In this document: positions 34,979-49,229 of the stretch, one piece after another
Position numbering within the stretch: the first letter of the stretch is position 1
Layout of the letters: each line of letters starts with the position of its first letter
Assembly (NCBI RefSeq): GCF_007828035.1
Contig: NZ_VITV01000020.1
Coordinates: 1-64,000 of the forward strand
Source: Nitrospirillum amazonense
Lineage (GTDB): Bacteria; Pseudomonadota; Alphaproteobacteria; Azospirillales; Azospirillaceae
Reading direction: 5' to 3'
DNA: 64,000 nucleotides
Translations under genes and position numbers: made by a program
The notes under the pieces: model-generated
The model's database searches: none
The model's input: the letters and a program-made list of their open reading frames with translations, nothing else
Told to the model about the DNA's origin: nothing

Positions 34979-37582
34979 ATGTTCCGGAGCATGTTGCTGC
35001 GCCGCACCGCCGTGCCGCTGATCCTTTGCCTCGCCCCGCTTGCTGCCCACGCCGACGAAGCGCCGCCGGCGGATCAGATTCAGGAGGTGGTCGTCACCGG
35101 GTATGGCCACAGCCTGCAGACGGCCAGCGACGTGAAGCGGCAGGCGGACCAGGTGGTCGACTCCGTCTCGGCCGAGGACATCGGCAAGTTTCCGAACCAG
35201 AACGTGGCGGAAGCGCTGCAGCTGGTCACCGGCATCACCATGACCCGCAGCCGCAGCGAAGGCCTGGACATCGCCGTCCGGGGCTTCGCGTCCAACTTCC
35301 AGACCACGCAGCTGAACGGCCGCAGCATCGCGGTGAATGAAAACGTGGAAAACGGCGGCGTGAACGGCCGCCAGTTCCGCTACGACGTGCTGCCGTCCGA
35401 ACTAGTATCGCGCATCGATGTCCAGAAGTCACCCACCGCCGACATGAACGAGGGCGCCATCGGCGGCAACATCAACATCCTGACCTTCCATCCCTTCGAC
35501 CTGGGCACCACCGCCAGCGTCAACGCCCAGGGCAGCTATTCCGATCTACGCGACCGGGTGGACCCGTCCGTGTCCGGCATCGCGTCCTGGGTGAACGCCA
35601 ACCGGGACCTGGGCGTGCTGATTGCCGCCTCCTACATGGAACGCTCGGTGCGGCAGGACCGCGAATACAGCACGGGCTGGCAGATCACCAAGGCCTGGGA
35701 CCCGTACTTCGGTGGCGACACCTGGACCCCCACCCGCATCCGTCCGACCATCGAGCAGGAGGATCGCCGCCGTTACACGGTGGACGGCGCCCTGCAGTGG
35801 CAGCCCAATGAGCATTGGGAAACCAATGTCGACGTGCTGTTCTCCCGCCTGAAGGACAATTACGACGAATACGGCATCGACTTCTATCCGGGCGACAGCG
35901 CGGTGAAGCCGGCGGCGGGCACCTTCACCGTCACGGACGGCACCATGGTGCGCGGCACTTTCAACAACGTCTTCACCATGGCGTCCCGCGAAACCTCCGG
36001 CCAGCGCCACGACCTGTTCGTCGCCGGCCTGAACCAGAAATGGACCGACGGTCCCTGGACCGTGGACGGCGATTTCTCCTATTCCTCGGCGCACAGCGTC
36101 ACCGATGACCCCATTCACCGCAGCCGGCTGCAGGTCTACCTGCCGCTGACCATGGATTTCACCCGGGGGTATGAGGCCGCCTATGACCTGATCACGCCGG
36201 TCAACCTCAACAGCCCCGGCAGCTACGTCGGCCGCCGCCTGGAATACCGCGATGAGGACAGCAAGGATTACGATTGGGGTGGCCGCCTGGACGTCACCCG
36301 CGACCTGAACGTCGGCCCCCTGTCCAGCCTGGTGCTGGGCGGCGAGTACCGGGAGCGGGAGCGCGACTATTTCCGCCGCGACCTGGTGAGCGAGGCGGGG
36401 GTCAAGGGTGTTCCCGGCGGGGCCTTCCCCTCCTCCCTGTTCGAAGCCTTCCCCTATTCCGACTTCATGAGCGGGTTCAGCGGCAACTTCCCGCGCACCT
36501 GGCTGGTACCCAACGGCCGCGCCTTCTTCGCCAACTACTTCGACAATTCGCTGCTGAACACGCCGCTGACAGCCGCCGACCTGGCCAACGGCTTCAAGGT
36601 GACGGAAGAGACCGCGGCCGGCTATGGCCGGCTGAACATGAAGACAGCCCTGGCGGGCATTCCGCTGACCGGCAACGCCGGCCTGCGCGTGGTGGACACC
36701 AGGCAGGTCTCCAGCGGCTACGCCACCAACGGCGTCACCGCCACGCCGGTGCGCTATGAAAAGAACTACACCGACCTGCTGCCCAGCCTGAACGTGAAGG
36801 CCGACCTGACCGACTACCTGGTCTCGCGCTTCAGCGTGGCCCGGGTGCTGACCCGGCCGAACCTGGGTGACATCGCGCCGCGTCTCAGCATTTCCAACGA
36901 CGCGCCGACCGGCAGCGGGGGCAACCCCAACCTGTCCCCCTACATGGCGACCCAGTATGACGCCACGCTGGAATGGTATTTCCGCAAGGACGCGTCGCTG
37001 ACCGGCGGTGTGTTCTACAAGCAGCTGGACAGCTACATCACCGCCAAGAACACAGAGATCAATATTCCCGGCCGCGGCGACATCCGCGTCACCACCCTGG
37101 CCAACGGCGGCAATGCCGAGGTCCGGGGGTTCGAGCTGGCCTATCAACAGGTCATGACCTTCCTGCCCGCCCCCTTCGACGGCCTGGGGCTGCAGGCGAA
37201 CTTCACCCACGCCGATGTCACGACCCTGTTCGTCACCGGCACCCGTACCGTCCGGGACCAGCTGCCCGGCCTGTCCAACAACAGCTACAACCTGGTGGGC
37301 TTCTACGACTACGGTCCCTTCGGCGCCCGCCTCAGCTATTCCTGGCGCAGCGCGTACATGAGCGGGTTCGGCAACGAGGTCAGCTCGGACACCAATGTCG
37401 ATGCCTACGGCACCCTGGACGCCAGCCTCAGCTACGCCGTCACGGACAACATCACGCTGACCCTGGAAGGAACCAACCTGACAGGCGCCGCCCTGTACAA
37501 CTACGGCAACACCACCACCCAGGCGCGGGAAATCTACTACTACGGTCGCCGCTACACCGCCGGGGTGCGGGCGAAGTTCTAA
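34979..37582 (+). CDS. TonB-dependent receptor (no signalling domain)
   Basis: This 867-residue outer-membrane receptor has a signal peptide (1-25) and a TonB box near 35-41 (EVVVTG). The plug domain carries VSAEDIGKFPNQNVAEAL and LNGRSIAVNEN, and a 22-strand barrel ends in VRAKF. It is of the large TIGR01782 type common in oligotrophic alphaproteobacteria, with substrates such as sugars, peptides or aromatic compounds. It is clearly paralogous to the receptor at 52612 but lacks that receptor's N-terminal STN domain and has no sigma/anti-sigma pair. Its stop overlaps that of the convergent flavoprotein gene. Confidence 0.93.
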   Translation: MFRSMLLRRTAVPLILCLAPLAAHADEAPPADQIQEVVVTGYGHSLQTASDVKRQADQVVDSVSAEDIGKFPNQNVAEALQLVTGITMTRSRSEGLDIAVRGFASNFQTTQLNGRSIAVNENVENGGVNGRQFRYDVLPSELVSRIDVQKSPTADMNEGAIGGNINILTFHPFDLGTTASVNAQGSYSDLRDRVDPSVSGIASWVNANRDLGVLIAASYMERSVRQDREYSTGWQITKAWDPYFGGDTWTPTRIRPTIEQEDRRRYTVDGALQWQPNEHWETNVDVLFSRLKDNYDEYGIDFYPGDSAVKPAAGTFTVTDGTMVRGTFNNVFTMASRETSGQRHDLFVAGLNQKWTDGPWTVDGDFSYSSAHSVTDDPIHRSRLQVYLPLTMDFTRGYEAAYDLITPVNLNSPGSYVGRRLEYRDEDSKDYDWGGRLDVTRDLNVGPLSSLVLGGEYRERERDYFRRDLVSEAGVKGVPGGAFPSSLFEAFPYSDFMSGFSGNFPRTWLVPNGRAFFANYFDNSLLNTPLTAADLANGFKVTEETAAGYGRLNMKTALAGIPLTGNAGLRVVDTRQVSSGYATNGVTATPVRYEKNYTDLLPSLNVKADLTDYLVSRFSVARVLTRPNLGDIAPRLSISNDAPTGSGGNPNLSPYMATQYDATLEWYFRKDASLTGGVFYKQLDSYITAKNTEINIPGRGDIRVTTLANGGNAEVRGFELAYQQVMTFLPAPFDGLGLQANFTHADVTTLFVTGTRTVRDQLPGLSNNSYNLVGFYDYGPFGARLSYSWRSAYMSGFGNEVSSDTNVDAYGTLDASLSYAVTDNITLTLEGTNLTGAALYNYGNTTTQAREIYYYGRRYTAGVRAKF

Positions 37583-38862
37583 TCACTGGCATCGGGCCGG
37601 CCCACGTGCCGTGACCGGCCCGAGTCCCGCTCCAGAAACGCGGCGATACCCTCCGCCGCCGCCAGCGCCCCGCTGAAGCAGGCTTGCAGCAGATAGCCGC
37701 CGGTGGGCGCTTCCCAGTCCAGCATTTCCCCCACGGCGAAGACGCCGGGCATGCGGCGCAGCATCAGGTGGTCGTCCAGTTCGGCCAGCTTGATGCCGCC
37801 GGCGGTGGAGATGGCGCGGTCCATGGGGCGGATGGCGGCCAGGGTGAGGGGCAGCGCCTTGAGACACCGGGCCAGCGCCGCCGGGGTGGCGAGATCGGCG
37901 GGCGTGGCGCCCTCGCGCAGCAGGGCGGGCATGACGCCCTCCAGCCCCAGGGCCTTGCGCAGGCGGTTCTTCAGGCTTTCCGACGGCGGCGCACGGCCCA
38001 AGCGCGCCGTGATGGCGGCCAGGTCCAGGTCGGGCTTGAGATCGATGTGCAGCACCGCCTGGCCGTCGCGGGCGATGGCCTCCCGCAGCGGCGCGCCCAG
38101 GGCGTAGAGGGCGCCGCCCTCCAGGCCCGTCCGGGTCACCACCGCCTCTCCCCGGCTGGTCTCGCCGGCGAAGGACAGCGAGATGCGCTTCAGGGGCTGG
38201 CCCTCCGCCCGCTCGACGAAGGCGGGGGACCAGGCGACGTCGAAGCCGGCGTTGGCGGCACGGAAGGGGACGAGGTCAACGCCCCTCGCCGCCAGCAGGG
38301 CCGCCCAGCCGCCATCGGAGCCCAGGCGCGGCCAGCTGGCGCCCCCCAGGGCCAGCAGGATGGCGTCTGCCGCCACCGCCAGCGGGCCTTCCGGCGTGTC
38401 GAAGGTCAGGGCGCCGTGGGCGTCCCAACCCGTCCAGCGGTGACGGGCCTTCAGCGTCACGCCCAGCCCGTCCAATCGGCGCAGCCAGGCGCGCAGCAGG
38501 GGAGAGGCCTTGAGACCCACGGGAAAGACGCGGCCGCTGCTGCCGACGAAAGTTTCGACACCCAGGCCGTGCACCCAGGCGCGCAGGTCGTCCGGCGTGA
38601 AGCGCCTGATCCACGGCGCCACCATCGGCGCCGCCGCGCCATAGCGGGTGAGGAAACGGTCCAGCGGTTCGGAATGGGTGATGTTCAGGCCACCGCGCCC
38701 GGCCATCAGGAACTTGCGCGCCGGTGAGGGCATGGCGTCATAGACGGTAACGGCGATGCCCCTGCCGGCCAACGCCTCGGCCGCCATCAGGCCGGCGGGA
38801 CCGGCACCGATCACGGCCACCGCCCGGCGCCCGCGCCCCTCTTGCTCCGCCGTCTGCGGCAC
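37579..38862 (-). CDS. HI0933/BaiN-like FAD flavoprotein (TIGR03862 type)
   Basis: This 427-residue NAD(P)/FAD-dependent oxidoreductase has an FAD Rossmann motif at VIGAGPAGLMAAE (about 17-29). The family-specific GRGGLNITHSEP follows, then LALGGASWP, and a C-terminal second FAD contact AISTAGGIKL plus GEMLDWEAPTGGYLLQ. Members are uncharacterised or act on double bonds or tRNA; no substrate is predicted here. It converges with the receptor gene with a 4-base stop overlap. It is divergent from metH, 221 bases away. Confidence 0.88.
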   Translation of the reverse strand: MPQTAEQEGRGRRAVAVIGAGPAGLMAAEALAGRGIAVTVYDAMPSPARKFLMAGRGGLNITHSEPLDRFLTRYGAAAPMVAPWIRRFTPDDLRAWVHGLGVETFVGSSGRVFPVGLKASPLLRAWLRRLDGLGVTLKARHRWTGWDAHGALTFDTPEGPLAVAADAILLALGGASWPRLGSDGGWAALLAARGVDLVPFRAANAGFDVAWSPAFVERAEGQPLKRISLSFAGETSRGEAVVTRTGLEGGALYALGAPLREAIARDGQAVLHIDLKPDLDLAAITARLGRAPPSESLKNRLRKALGLEGVMPALLREGATPADLATPAALARCLKALPLTLAAIRPMDRAISTAGGIKLAELDDHLMLRRMPGVFAVGEMLDWEAPTGGYLLQACFSGALAAAEGIAAFLERDSGRSRHVGRPDASD

Positions 38863-38968
38863 CCTCTGTCCCCTACGAATTCAGTCCTAGCCGCTTCTAG
38901 GCACGCACCGCCATCGCCGTCAATGCGCGCCACCACAAAAGCGCATGGCGCCTGCGTCACATGCATCA

Positions 38969-38986
38969 CATAAAGACATCTTTATG
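38969..38986 (+). promoter_or_regulatory. Predicted SahR-type operator upstream of metH
   Basis: CATAAAGA-CA-TCTTTATG is an 18-bp inverted repeat with 8-bp arms, 98 bases before the first metH gene. The first 17 bases are identical, in the same orientation relative to the gene, to the site before the ArsR-methyltransferase regulator (48105-48121). AT-rich symmetry in a GC-rich genome, the repeated occurrence and the methionine-cycle targets together make a shared regulator site very likely. Confidence 0.8.
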
Positions 38987-39083
38987 TTTGCATCTGTATC
39001 CCCACATCACTAGGGTGGCGAACATTGTTACCTGAGAACCGGCTGCTTCGATGCCCGAAGGCCCGCCGGCGGAGTACGCGATC

Positions 39084-40172
39084 ATGGCCCTGACCCGTTC
39101 CGAACGCCTGGCCCGCCTGCCGGAGCTGCTGAAACAGCGCATCCTGGTGCTGGATGGCGCCATGGGCACCATGATCCAAGGCTACAAGCTGGATGAGGCC
39201 GGCTATCGCGGGGAGCGGTTCAAGGACTGGCACCGCGACGTGCGCGGCAACAACGACCTGCTGAACCTGACGCAGCCGCAGATCGTGCGCGAAATCCACC
39301 AGCAGTATTTCGACGCCGGCGCCGACATCGTCGAGACCAATACCTTCAACTCCACCAGCATCAGCCTGGCCGACTACGGCATGGAGGATCTGGCGTACGA
39401 GTTCAACAGGGCCGGGGCCGCCCTGGCCCGTGCCGCGGGCGACGCGCTGGAGGATGCGGACACCCATGACGGTGTGGTGGGCCGCCCGCGCTACGTCGCC
39501 GGTGCCATCGGCCCCACCAACCGCACCGCCTCCATCAGCCCGGTGGTGACCGACCCCGGCTTCCGCAATGTCGATTTCGATGAGCTGCGCGCCGCCTACC
39601 GCACCCAGGTGGAGGGCCTGATCGACGGTGGCGTCGACATGCTGCTGGTCGAGACGATCTTCGACACGCTGAACGCCAAGGCCGCCCTGTTCGCCGTCGA
39701 GGAAGTGCTGGAGGAAAAGGGGCTGAAATTGCCGGTCATGATCTCCGGCACCATCACCGACCGCTCCGGCCGCACCCTGTCCGGCCAGACGACGGAGGCC
39801 TTCTGGAACAGCCTGCGCCATGTGAAGCCGCTGAGCATCGGCCTGAACTGTGCCCTGGGTGCCGACCTGATGCGCCCCTACGTCCAGGAACTGAGCCGCG
39901 TCGCCGACACCTATGTCAGCGCCCATCCCAACGCCGGCCTGCCCAATGAGTTCGGCGGCTATGACGAGACGCCGGAACAGATGGCCGACGCCCTGCGTCA
40001 CTGGGCCGGCGACGGCCTGGTGAACATCGTCGGCGGCTGCTGCGGCACCTCCCCCGTCCATATCCGCGCCATCGCCGAGGCAGTGAAGGGCATCACCCCG
40101 CGCCCGCCCGCCGACCGCCCGGCGCGCATGCGCCTGGCCGGGCTGGAGCCGTTCGAGATGCCGGCCTTCTAA
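39084..40172 (+). CDS. metH: Methionine synthase (B12-dependent), homocysteine-binding subunit
   Basis: This protein of about 362 residues is the homocysteine S-methyltransferase barrel, normally the first domain of MetH. Zinc ligands are visible at Cys256 (GLNCALGA) and Cys319/Cys320 (GGCCGTSP), and the N-terminal [11 protein letters not shown] is canonical. The remaining MetH domains are encoded by the next gene, 58 bases later, so MetH is split after the first domain, as in some alphaproteobacteria. ATG 39084 (GGAG nine bases upstream) is preferred to ATG 39051. A SahR-type operator precedes it. Confidence 0.95.
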   Translation: MALTRSERLARLPELLKQRILVLDGAMGTMIQGYKLDEAGYRGERFKDWHRDVRGNNDLLNLTQPQIVREIHQQYFDAGADIVETNTFNSTSISLADYGMEDLAYEFNRAGAALARAAGDALEDADTHDGVVGRPRYVAGAIGPTNRTASISPVVTDPGFRNVDFDELRAAYRTQVEGLIDGGVDMLLVETIFDTLNAKAALFAVEEVLEEKGLKLPVMISGTITDRSGRTLSGQTTEAFWNSLRHVKPLSIGLNCALGADLMRPYVQELSRVADTYVSAHPNAGLPNEFGGYDETPEQMADALRHWAGDGLVNIVGGCCGTSPVHIRAIAEAVKGITPRPPADRPARMRLAGLEPFEMPAF

Positions 40173-40230
40173 TCCACCCCGTCCAGACCCAGGCGCCCCG
40201 CCCCTCGTTTCGCTTCCGGAATCAGCCGCC

Positions 40231-42906
<2,676 letters not shown>

Positions 42907-43004
42907 GGCTGCGGCGGGCGGTCGCAGTCACGTCGCGTTCATCATCCTGTGGCCTGGTGGCGCTATGGTTTCCTCTTGGTTGAGAAACCCGCCACAGGCC
43001 ACCC

Positions 43005-44570
43005 ATGCCGCTTCATCGCCTTGTCCTTTTCTTCTTGATGGTTGTGATCTGCCTGCCCGCAATCGCGGGGGTGCGCAGCGACTATCCCCCCAAACCCACC
43101 ACCGTGCAGGGCTGGCGCAAGGCAGCGGCGGAAGATTTGGCCGCCATCCACACCCTGCTGAAAGAAAACCATCCCGCCATGGTTGTCGATAAGGGGGGCG
43201 AAAGCTTCAAGGCCTGGATCGACAAAGGCTATGAGCAAGCCAAGCGCCAAATCCCCGACATCCGGGGGGAGTGGGACTATTATTTCCTGATCACCCATTA
43301 TGTCGGCGGGTTCCGCGACGCCCACATCGGCATCAACCGCCATAGTGACCTCCCGGAGCCTGAGATCCAGCGCTGGCCCGGCATCGTCCTCGCCTACGCC
43401 AACGGACGATATGTCGTGCACAGCACCGCCCCCTGGCTCGCTGACCGGGCTCCGCCTTTAGGGGCAGAGTTGGTCACCTGCGACGGGCATTCCGTGGATG
43501 CGTTGGCCCGGGCGCGGCTGGATCTTTATTGGGAGAACATGGATCTGGAACGGGGCGCCTATCAGGGCGCGTGGCAGCTTCTCATGGATGTCGGCAACGG
43601 CTTCGCGCCCCAACCACGGACCTGCCTGTTCCGGACGCCCGCTGGCATCAGGTCATATCCGTTGGAGTATCGCAAACCGGTGACCGAAGATGACTTGTCA
43701 AACCGCGTGAGCGCGACGGCACCGGCAACATCGTCCCCCCTGGGGGTGACCAACCCGCTACCAGGCGTTTGGTGGATCGCCCTGCCTTCCATGCGACCGG
43801 CCAAAGCGGACTGGGATGCATTGATCACGGATGTGGAAAGCCACTTAGCCGATATCCGCGCTGCCCATCAGGTGGTGATTGATCTGCGAGGGAATTTGGG
43901 TGGCAACGATATGATCCCGTTCCACTTGGCCTCCCTGCTGTGGGGAAGGGATTTCCTCCTCAGCCACGAACACAAAACCCCACGTGTAATCTATCGAGCC
44001 ACGCCTTTAATCATTAGAAAATATAAAAAACTGGAAGAAAAAAGCTTGCTCCTTGATTCCACTATAGCACGCATCACGCCACCGCTTCAGCGGGCTCTGA
44101 ATGAGGGAAAATCCAAACTTATTTTCAACTCATCGCAGAGTAACCTGGACGATACGCGCCCGGACAACCGCATGAACGGTCAGGTCGTTCTGTTAACCGA
44201 CCACAATTGCGTCTCTGCTTGCCTGGACGGCATGGACATGATGCTTCCGCTGCCCAATACTGTACAGGCCGGCTGGGAAACATGGGCTGACACCATATTC
44301 GGCGCGGTCATACACAAATCTTTGCCCTCACGACGATGGTCGCTCTATTTCTCCGTCAACGCCGCAGTCGACCGCTGCCGGGGAAACAACATCCCGTACC
44401 GGCCATTGCCAGGCTTCCGCTTTTCCGGGGACATCACGGATACCGCCGCCATCCAGGCGTGGGTCCAGCATCTGCCGGCGACACCGGCGGACTGGGGGGC
44501 GACCGGTCCTGGCTGCCCCCGCTCCCAACCACAGCCGGTCCATCCGCCGCCCATGGCCATCATGGATTGA
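43005..44570 (+). CDS. S41-like peptidase family protein, secreted
   Basis: This 521-residue protein has a signal peptide (1-21) and an S41 (C-terminal-processing/TSP) core. A VIDLRGNLGGND block precedes VVLLTDHNCVSACLDGMD, where the nucleophile Ser is expected (between two Cys here, unlike the usual GTASA). The N-terminal helical domain (WDYYFLITHYVGGFRDAHI) matches tricorn/TSP-type organisation; no clear PDZ domain is seen. The stretch 43970-44170 is much more AT-rich than its surroundings. It lies between the metH genes and metF without a functional link and ends in a Pro-rich tail. Confidence 0.75.
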   Translation: MPLHRLVLFFLMVVICLPAIAGVRSDYPPKPTTVQGWRKAAAEDLAAIHTLLKENHPAMVVDKGGESFKAWIDKGYEQAKRQIPDIRGEWDYYFLITHYVGGFRDAHIGINRHSDLPEPEIQRWPGIVLAYANGRYVVHSTAPWLADRAPPLGAELVTCDGHSVDALARARLDLYWENMDLERGAYQGAWQLLMDVGNGFAPQPRTCLFRTPAGIRSYPLEYRKPVTEDDLSNRVSATAPATSSPLGVTNPLPGVWWIALPSMRPAKADWDALITDVESHLADIRAAHQVVIDLRGNLGGNDMIPFHLASLLWGRDFLLSHEHKTPRVIYRATPLIIRKYKKLEEKSLLLDSTIARITPPLQRALNEGKSKLIFNSSQSNLDDTRPDNRMNGQVVLLTDHNCVSACLDGMDMMLPLPNTVQAGWETWADTIFGAVIHKSLPSRRWSLYFSVNAAVDRCRGNNIPYRPLPGFRFSGDITDTAAIQAWVQHLPATPADWGATGPGCPRSQPQPVHPPPMAIMD

Positions 44571-44624
44571 GGACCATGGATTGAAGGACAATGTGGCCAA
44601 GCGACACGCCGAAATTACCCCCGC

Positions 44625-45224
44625 CTAATCCTCCGGCCAAATGTCGGTTTGGCGGTAGGCGCAGTTATAGCCCCACACCTTGCCGTCCCAGGTCAGTCGC
44701 CCCTCGCTTGGGCCACCGTCGAAATCGCCCTCACCCGAGGAGCCGAAGCGTTGGGCGAAGGCCGCCCGGATATCGGGTCGGCAGTCGCCCGCGCTGGTGA
44801 GGGACCATAGGGTCGCCGGCCTCCGGGTGTTCCACACGATGGGGGAACCGGTACCGGTGGTCGCCGCCGGTGCCGGCGCCGGCCGGTCGACCCGGCGTAC
44901 GGACGAAATGGCCTGGTCCAGGCCGATGCGGGACAGGTCATTGATGACATCCCAGGCCCTGACCGTCTCGCAGTCACGATAGCCCGCATGGCGGCACACC
45001 TCCCACGTTCCCCCTGTGACCGTCAGGGATCGCGCCCGGTCGTTCCAACCGCTGTCGGCCAGGTTCTCGACATCATCCTCAACATCGAGGGTGCTTCCGC
45101 CCCGGTCCTGTCCCGAATACAGGGTGACCATGGCGTCGTACGCCCATGCGGTCCCGGGCAGGGCGGCAGCCAACATCAGGCCCGTGGACATCAGCAGCCG
45201 CGCGGTGACACCTGCCATTCCCAT
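44625..45224 (-). CDS. Secreted beta/gamma-crystallin-fold protein
   Basis: This protein of about 199 residues has a signal peptide (about 1-28, ending PGTAWA). The beta/gamma-crystallin-like N-terminal module carries VTLYSGQDRGGSTLDV, then WNDRARSLTVTGGTWEVC and YRDCETV, including the Cys pair typical of these single-motif domains. The C-terminal half (WDGKVWGYNCAYRQ) is a second small domain shared with the upstream paralogue. Function is unknown; such folds can be inhibitors or Ca2+-binding stabilisers. It follows the paralogue after 6 bases, so the pair forms an operon. Confidence 0.78.
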   Translation of the reverse strand: MGMAGVTARLLMSTGLMLAAALPGTAWAYDAMVTLYSGQDRGGSTLDVEDDVENLADSGWNDRARSLTVTGGTWEVCRHAGYRDCETVRAWDVINDLSRIGLDQAISSVRRVDRPAPAPAATTGTGSPIVWNTRRPATLWSLTSAGDCRPDIRAAFAQRFGSSGEGDFDGGPSEGRLTWDGKVWGYNCAYRQTDIWPED

Positions 45225-45230
45225 CCCCCA

Positions 45231-45896
45231 TCACTGCCAGATGTTGATCTGCTCCGGCGTGCAGCGGTAGTGCCAGCGCTCACCGTTCCAATGGATGCGG
45301 CCTTCCCATTCCTCGCCCCGGAAATCGAAGTCGTGCGGCCGGCCGAAGCGCTGGACGAAGGCGTCGAAGATCCGGTGGCGGCAGTCGCCCATAGGCGGCG
45401 GGCCGTCGCGGCGATCGTCGTCCCAGGTGATGCCGCCCTGCGGCGGCGGCGGCGGCTGGTCATAGGCGCCGGGCGCGTTGTTCCAGGTGATGCCCCCGCC
45501 ATAGCTGGGCGGCGGGCCATAGACCGGCGGTGGCGGGGGCGGCGGTTCCGGCTGGTAGTAGCGGCCGTCGATCTGGCGGGCGGACGAGATGCTGGCGAAC
45601 AGGCCGATCTCGCCCAAGTCGCCGATGCGGGTGCCACGACCCACGCGTTTGCAGTCGCGGAAGCCCGCGTTCTTGCACACCTCCCACTCGCCCGAGCGCA
45701 CGATCATGGACTTGGCGCGGTCGTTCCAGCGGCCCATGTCGGCCAAATTCTCCACACCGTCGCGAACGGTCAGCGCGTCACCCCGGAAAAAGGGTTCGGA
45801 GAAAAGGGTGATCTCACCCGCCAGCGCGCCGCCAGCGGTCATCAGGGTGCCGGCCAGGACGGCCGCGCCCATCAATCGGTGCATCAATCGTGTCAT
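45231..45896 (-). CDS. Secreted beta/gamma-crystallin-fold protein, paralogue
   Basis: This 221-residue protein has a signal peptide (1-26) and a crystallin-like module (ITLFSEPFFRGDALTV, MGRWNDRAKSMIV, SGEWEVCKNAGFRDCKRVG) collinear with the adjacent gene. The linker is a Pro-rich stretch with two GGITW repeats (about 125-165). The C-terminal domain (GEEWEGRIHWNGERWHYRC) again matches its neighbour. ATG 45896 starts the signal peptide. The two genes are tandem duplicates that diverged mainly in the linker; nothing in the window indicates their target. Confidence 0.78.
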   Translation of the reverse strand: MTRLMHRLMGAAVLAGTLMTAGGALAGEITLFSEPFFRGDALTVRDGVENLADMGRWNDRAKSMIVRSGEWEVCKNAGFRDCKRVGRGTRIGDLGEIGLFASISSARQIDGRYYQPEPPPPPPPVYGPPPSYGGGITWNNAPGAYDQPPPPPQGGITWDDDRRDGPPPMGDCRHRIFDAFVQRFGRPHDFDFRGEEWEGRIHWNGERWHYRCTPEQINIWQ

Positions 45897-46119
45897 GACG
45901 GTCCACCCTGTCATCGGCCGGCGCTGGGCTTTCCCCGCACCGGCCATTCCATTGGGGGCATTGCTTGCAAGAATGCCTTCCCGGCGGATGTAACCTAAAC
46001 CGCCGAGAATGGCGAGCCCATGGCAGGGCGATGGCATCATTCGGATTTCGCGGCCGGCATGCCCTCAGCTTCCGGTCCGCATACGCTCCCCGAAAGCCTC
46101 CGGTGCCCGCCGTTGCCTA

Positions 46120-48056
<1,937 letters not shown>

Positions 48057-48374
48057 GGTCCAACGATCCCCATGCCACCGCAGTCTATGGGATCATTTGT
48101 ACATATAAAGATGTCTTTATGCGAGAGAATAATGACAACAATACGAGACGACAAAGGCGCCATACGGACGATGGGCAAGGCGATATAATGGCCTAGGTCC
48201 CGGCGCCGGCCCGGAAGCGCGGTTGCACCCGCCCCACTCGTTCGATGGCCGACCCCTATATCGAAGGTCAGATAGAAAATGGCCCCACCTTGGCCCACCT
48301 CTTAGTGGTGCCTGGATTTGGCCACAAAGTATGCCAATCATTCACTAATAACCAATTTAACCGTGGGTTGACGC
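48057..48374. other. 318-base divergent intergenic region (sahR and mlaA promoters)
   Basis: No gene is visible. It contains the SahR-type operator (48105-48121), a GC-rich stretch around 48180-48250, and an AT-rich part (48320-48365) that probably holds the mlaA promoter. No RNA gene structure was recognised. Confidence 0.7.
48105..48121 (-). promoter_or_regulatory. Predicted SahR-type operator upstream of sahR-metF
   Basis: Read on the minus strand this is CATAAAGACATCTTTAT, identical over 17 bases to the site before metH. The inverted repeat has 7-bp arms around a CA centre, 49 bases before the regulator start, consistent with autorepression. Confidence 0.8.
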
Positions 48375-49229
48375 ATGCGCCCGATGTCGCCGATCCCGCA
48401 GGGCGGGCCCTTGGTTCCTTTGAAGCCGGCATGGCTCCTGGCGCACCGGCGCCGGCGACTGGCCCCGGCATTACTTGCGGTGGGGATGCTGCTGGGCGTC
48501 TCGGCCTGTGCCCACAATCCGGATGGCACGCCCCAGCACCCGGCCCTCGCGGGCCCCGAGGCCAACGACCCGCTGGAAGGCATGAACCGGGGCATCTTCT
48601 GGTTCAACGACCAAGTGGACCAGGCCGTGCTGCGTCCGGTGGCCCAGGCTTACCGCTGGGCCATCCCAGCGGCGCTGCGCGACGCCGTGTCCAACGTGCT
48701 GAACAACGTGCGCTCCCCCCTCACCCTGGCCAACAACATTCTGCAAGGCGACTGGGATGGCGCCGGCGTAACCGTGGAACGCTTCGTCATCAACTCCACG
48801 GTGGGCATCGGGGGTCTGGTGGACGTGGCCGCGGCCAACGGCATCCCCTACCACTACGAGAGCTTGAGCCAGACCTTCGCCGTCTGGGGCATAGACGAAG
48901 GGCCCTATCTGGTGTTGCCCTTCCTGGGCGCCTCATCCGTGCGCGACGCCGTGGGCTTCGGCCTTGAAGCATGGGGTGACCCGGTCACTCGCGTATCCAG
49001 CAACACCGACAATGACTGGGCCAACTATACCCGCGTGGGCCTGACGGTGCTGGATGCTCGCTCAACCTATTTCGAAGCGCTGGACGATTTGCGCAAGAAC
49101 AGCGTCGACTACTACGCCGCCATGCGTGCCGCCTACCGGCAGCAGCGTGATGGCTATGTCTTGAACGGCAAGGCAGATCCGCGCCAATACCCCAGCATTC
49201 CAGACTACTCGCAGAACCCTGACCCGTAA
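48375..49229 (+). CDS. mlaA: MlaA-type outer-membrane lipoprotein (phospholipid transport)
   Basis: This 284-residue VacJ/MlaA lipoprotein removes misplaced phospholipids from the outer leaflet of the outer membrane. A signal region ends at a lipobox-like VSAC (Cys45). The mature part has the family's EGMNRGIFWFNDQVD, NVLNNVRSPLTLANNILQGD and GPYLVLPFLGASSVRD blocks. A 26-residue charged lead precedes the hydrophobic core. The neighbouring mlaC, 136 bases downstream, encodes the periplasmic carrier. The mlaDEF inner-membrane genes are not in the window. Confidence 0.93.
   Translation: MRPMSPIPQGGPLVPLKPAWLLAHRRRRLAPALLAVGMLLGVSACAHNPDGTPQHPALAGPEANDPLEGMNRGIFWFNDQVDQAVLRPVAQAYRWAIPAALRDAVSNVLNNVRSPLTLANNILQGDWDGAGVTVERFVINSTVGIGGLVDVAAANGIPYHYESLSQTFAVWGIDEGPYLVLPFLGASSVRDAVGFGLEAWGDPVTRVSSNTDNDWANYTRVGLTVLDARSTYFEALDDLRKNSVDYYAAMRAAYRQQRDGYVLNGKADPRQYPSIPDYSQNPDP

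Noticed and set aside
38863-39083. Cobalamin or SAM riboswitch before metH
   Set aside because: The leader is short and shows no B12-box or SAM-aptamer consensus; the SahR-type palindrome explains regulation better.
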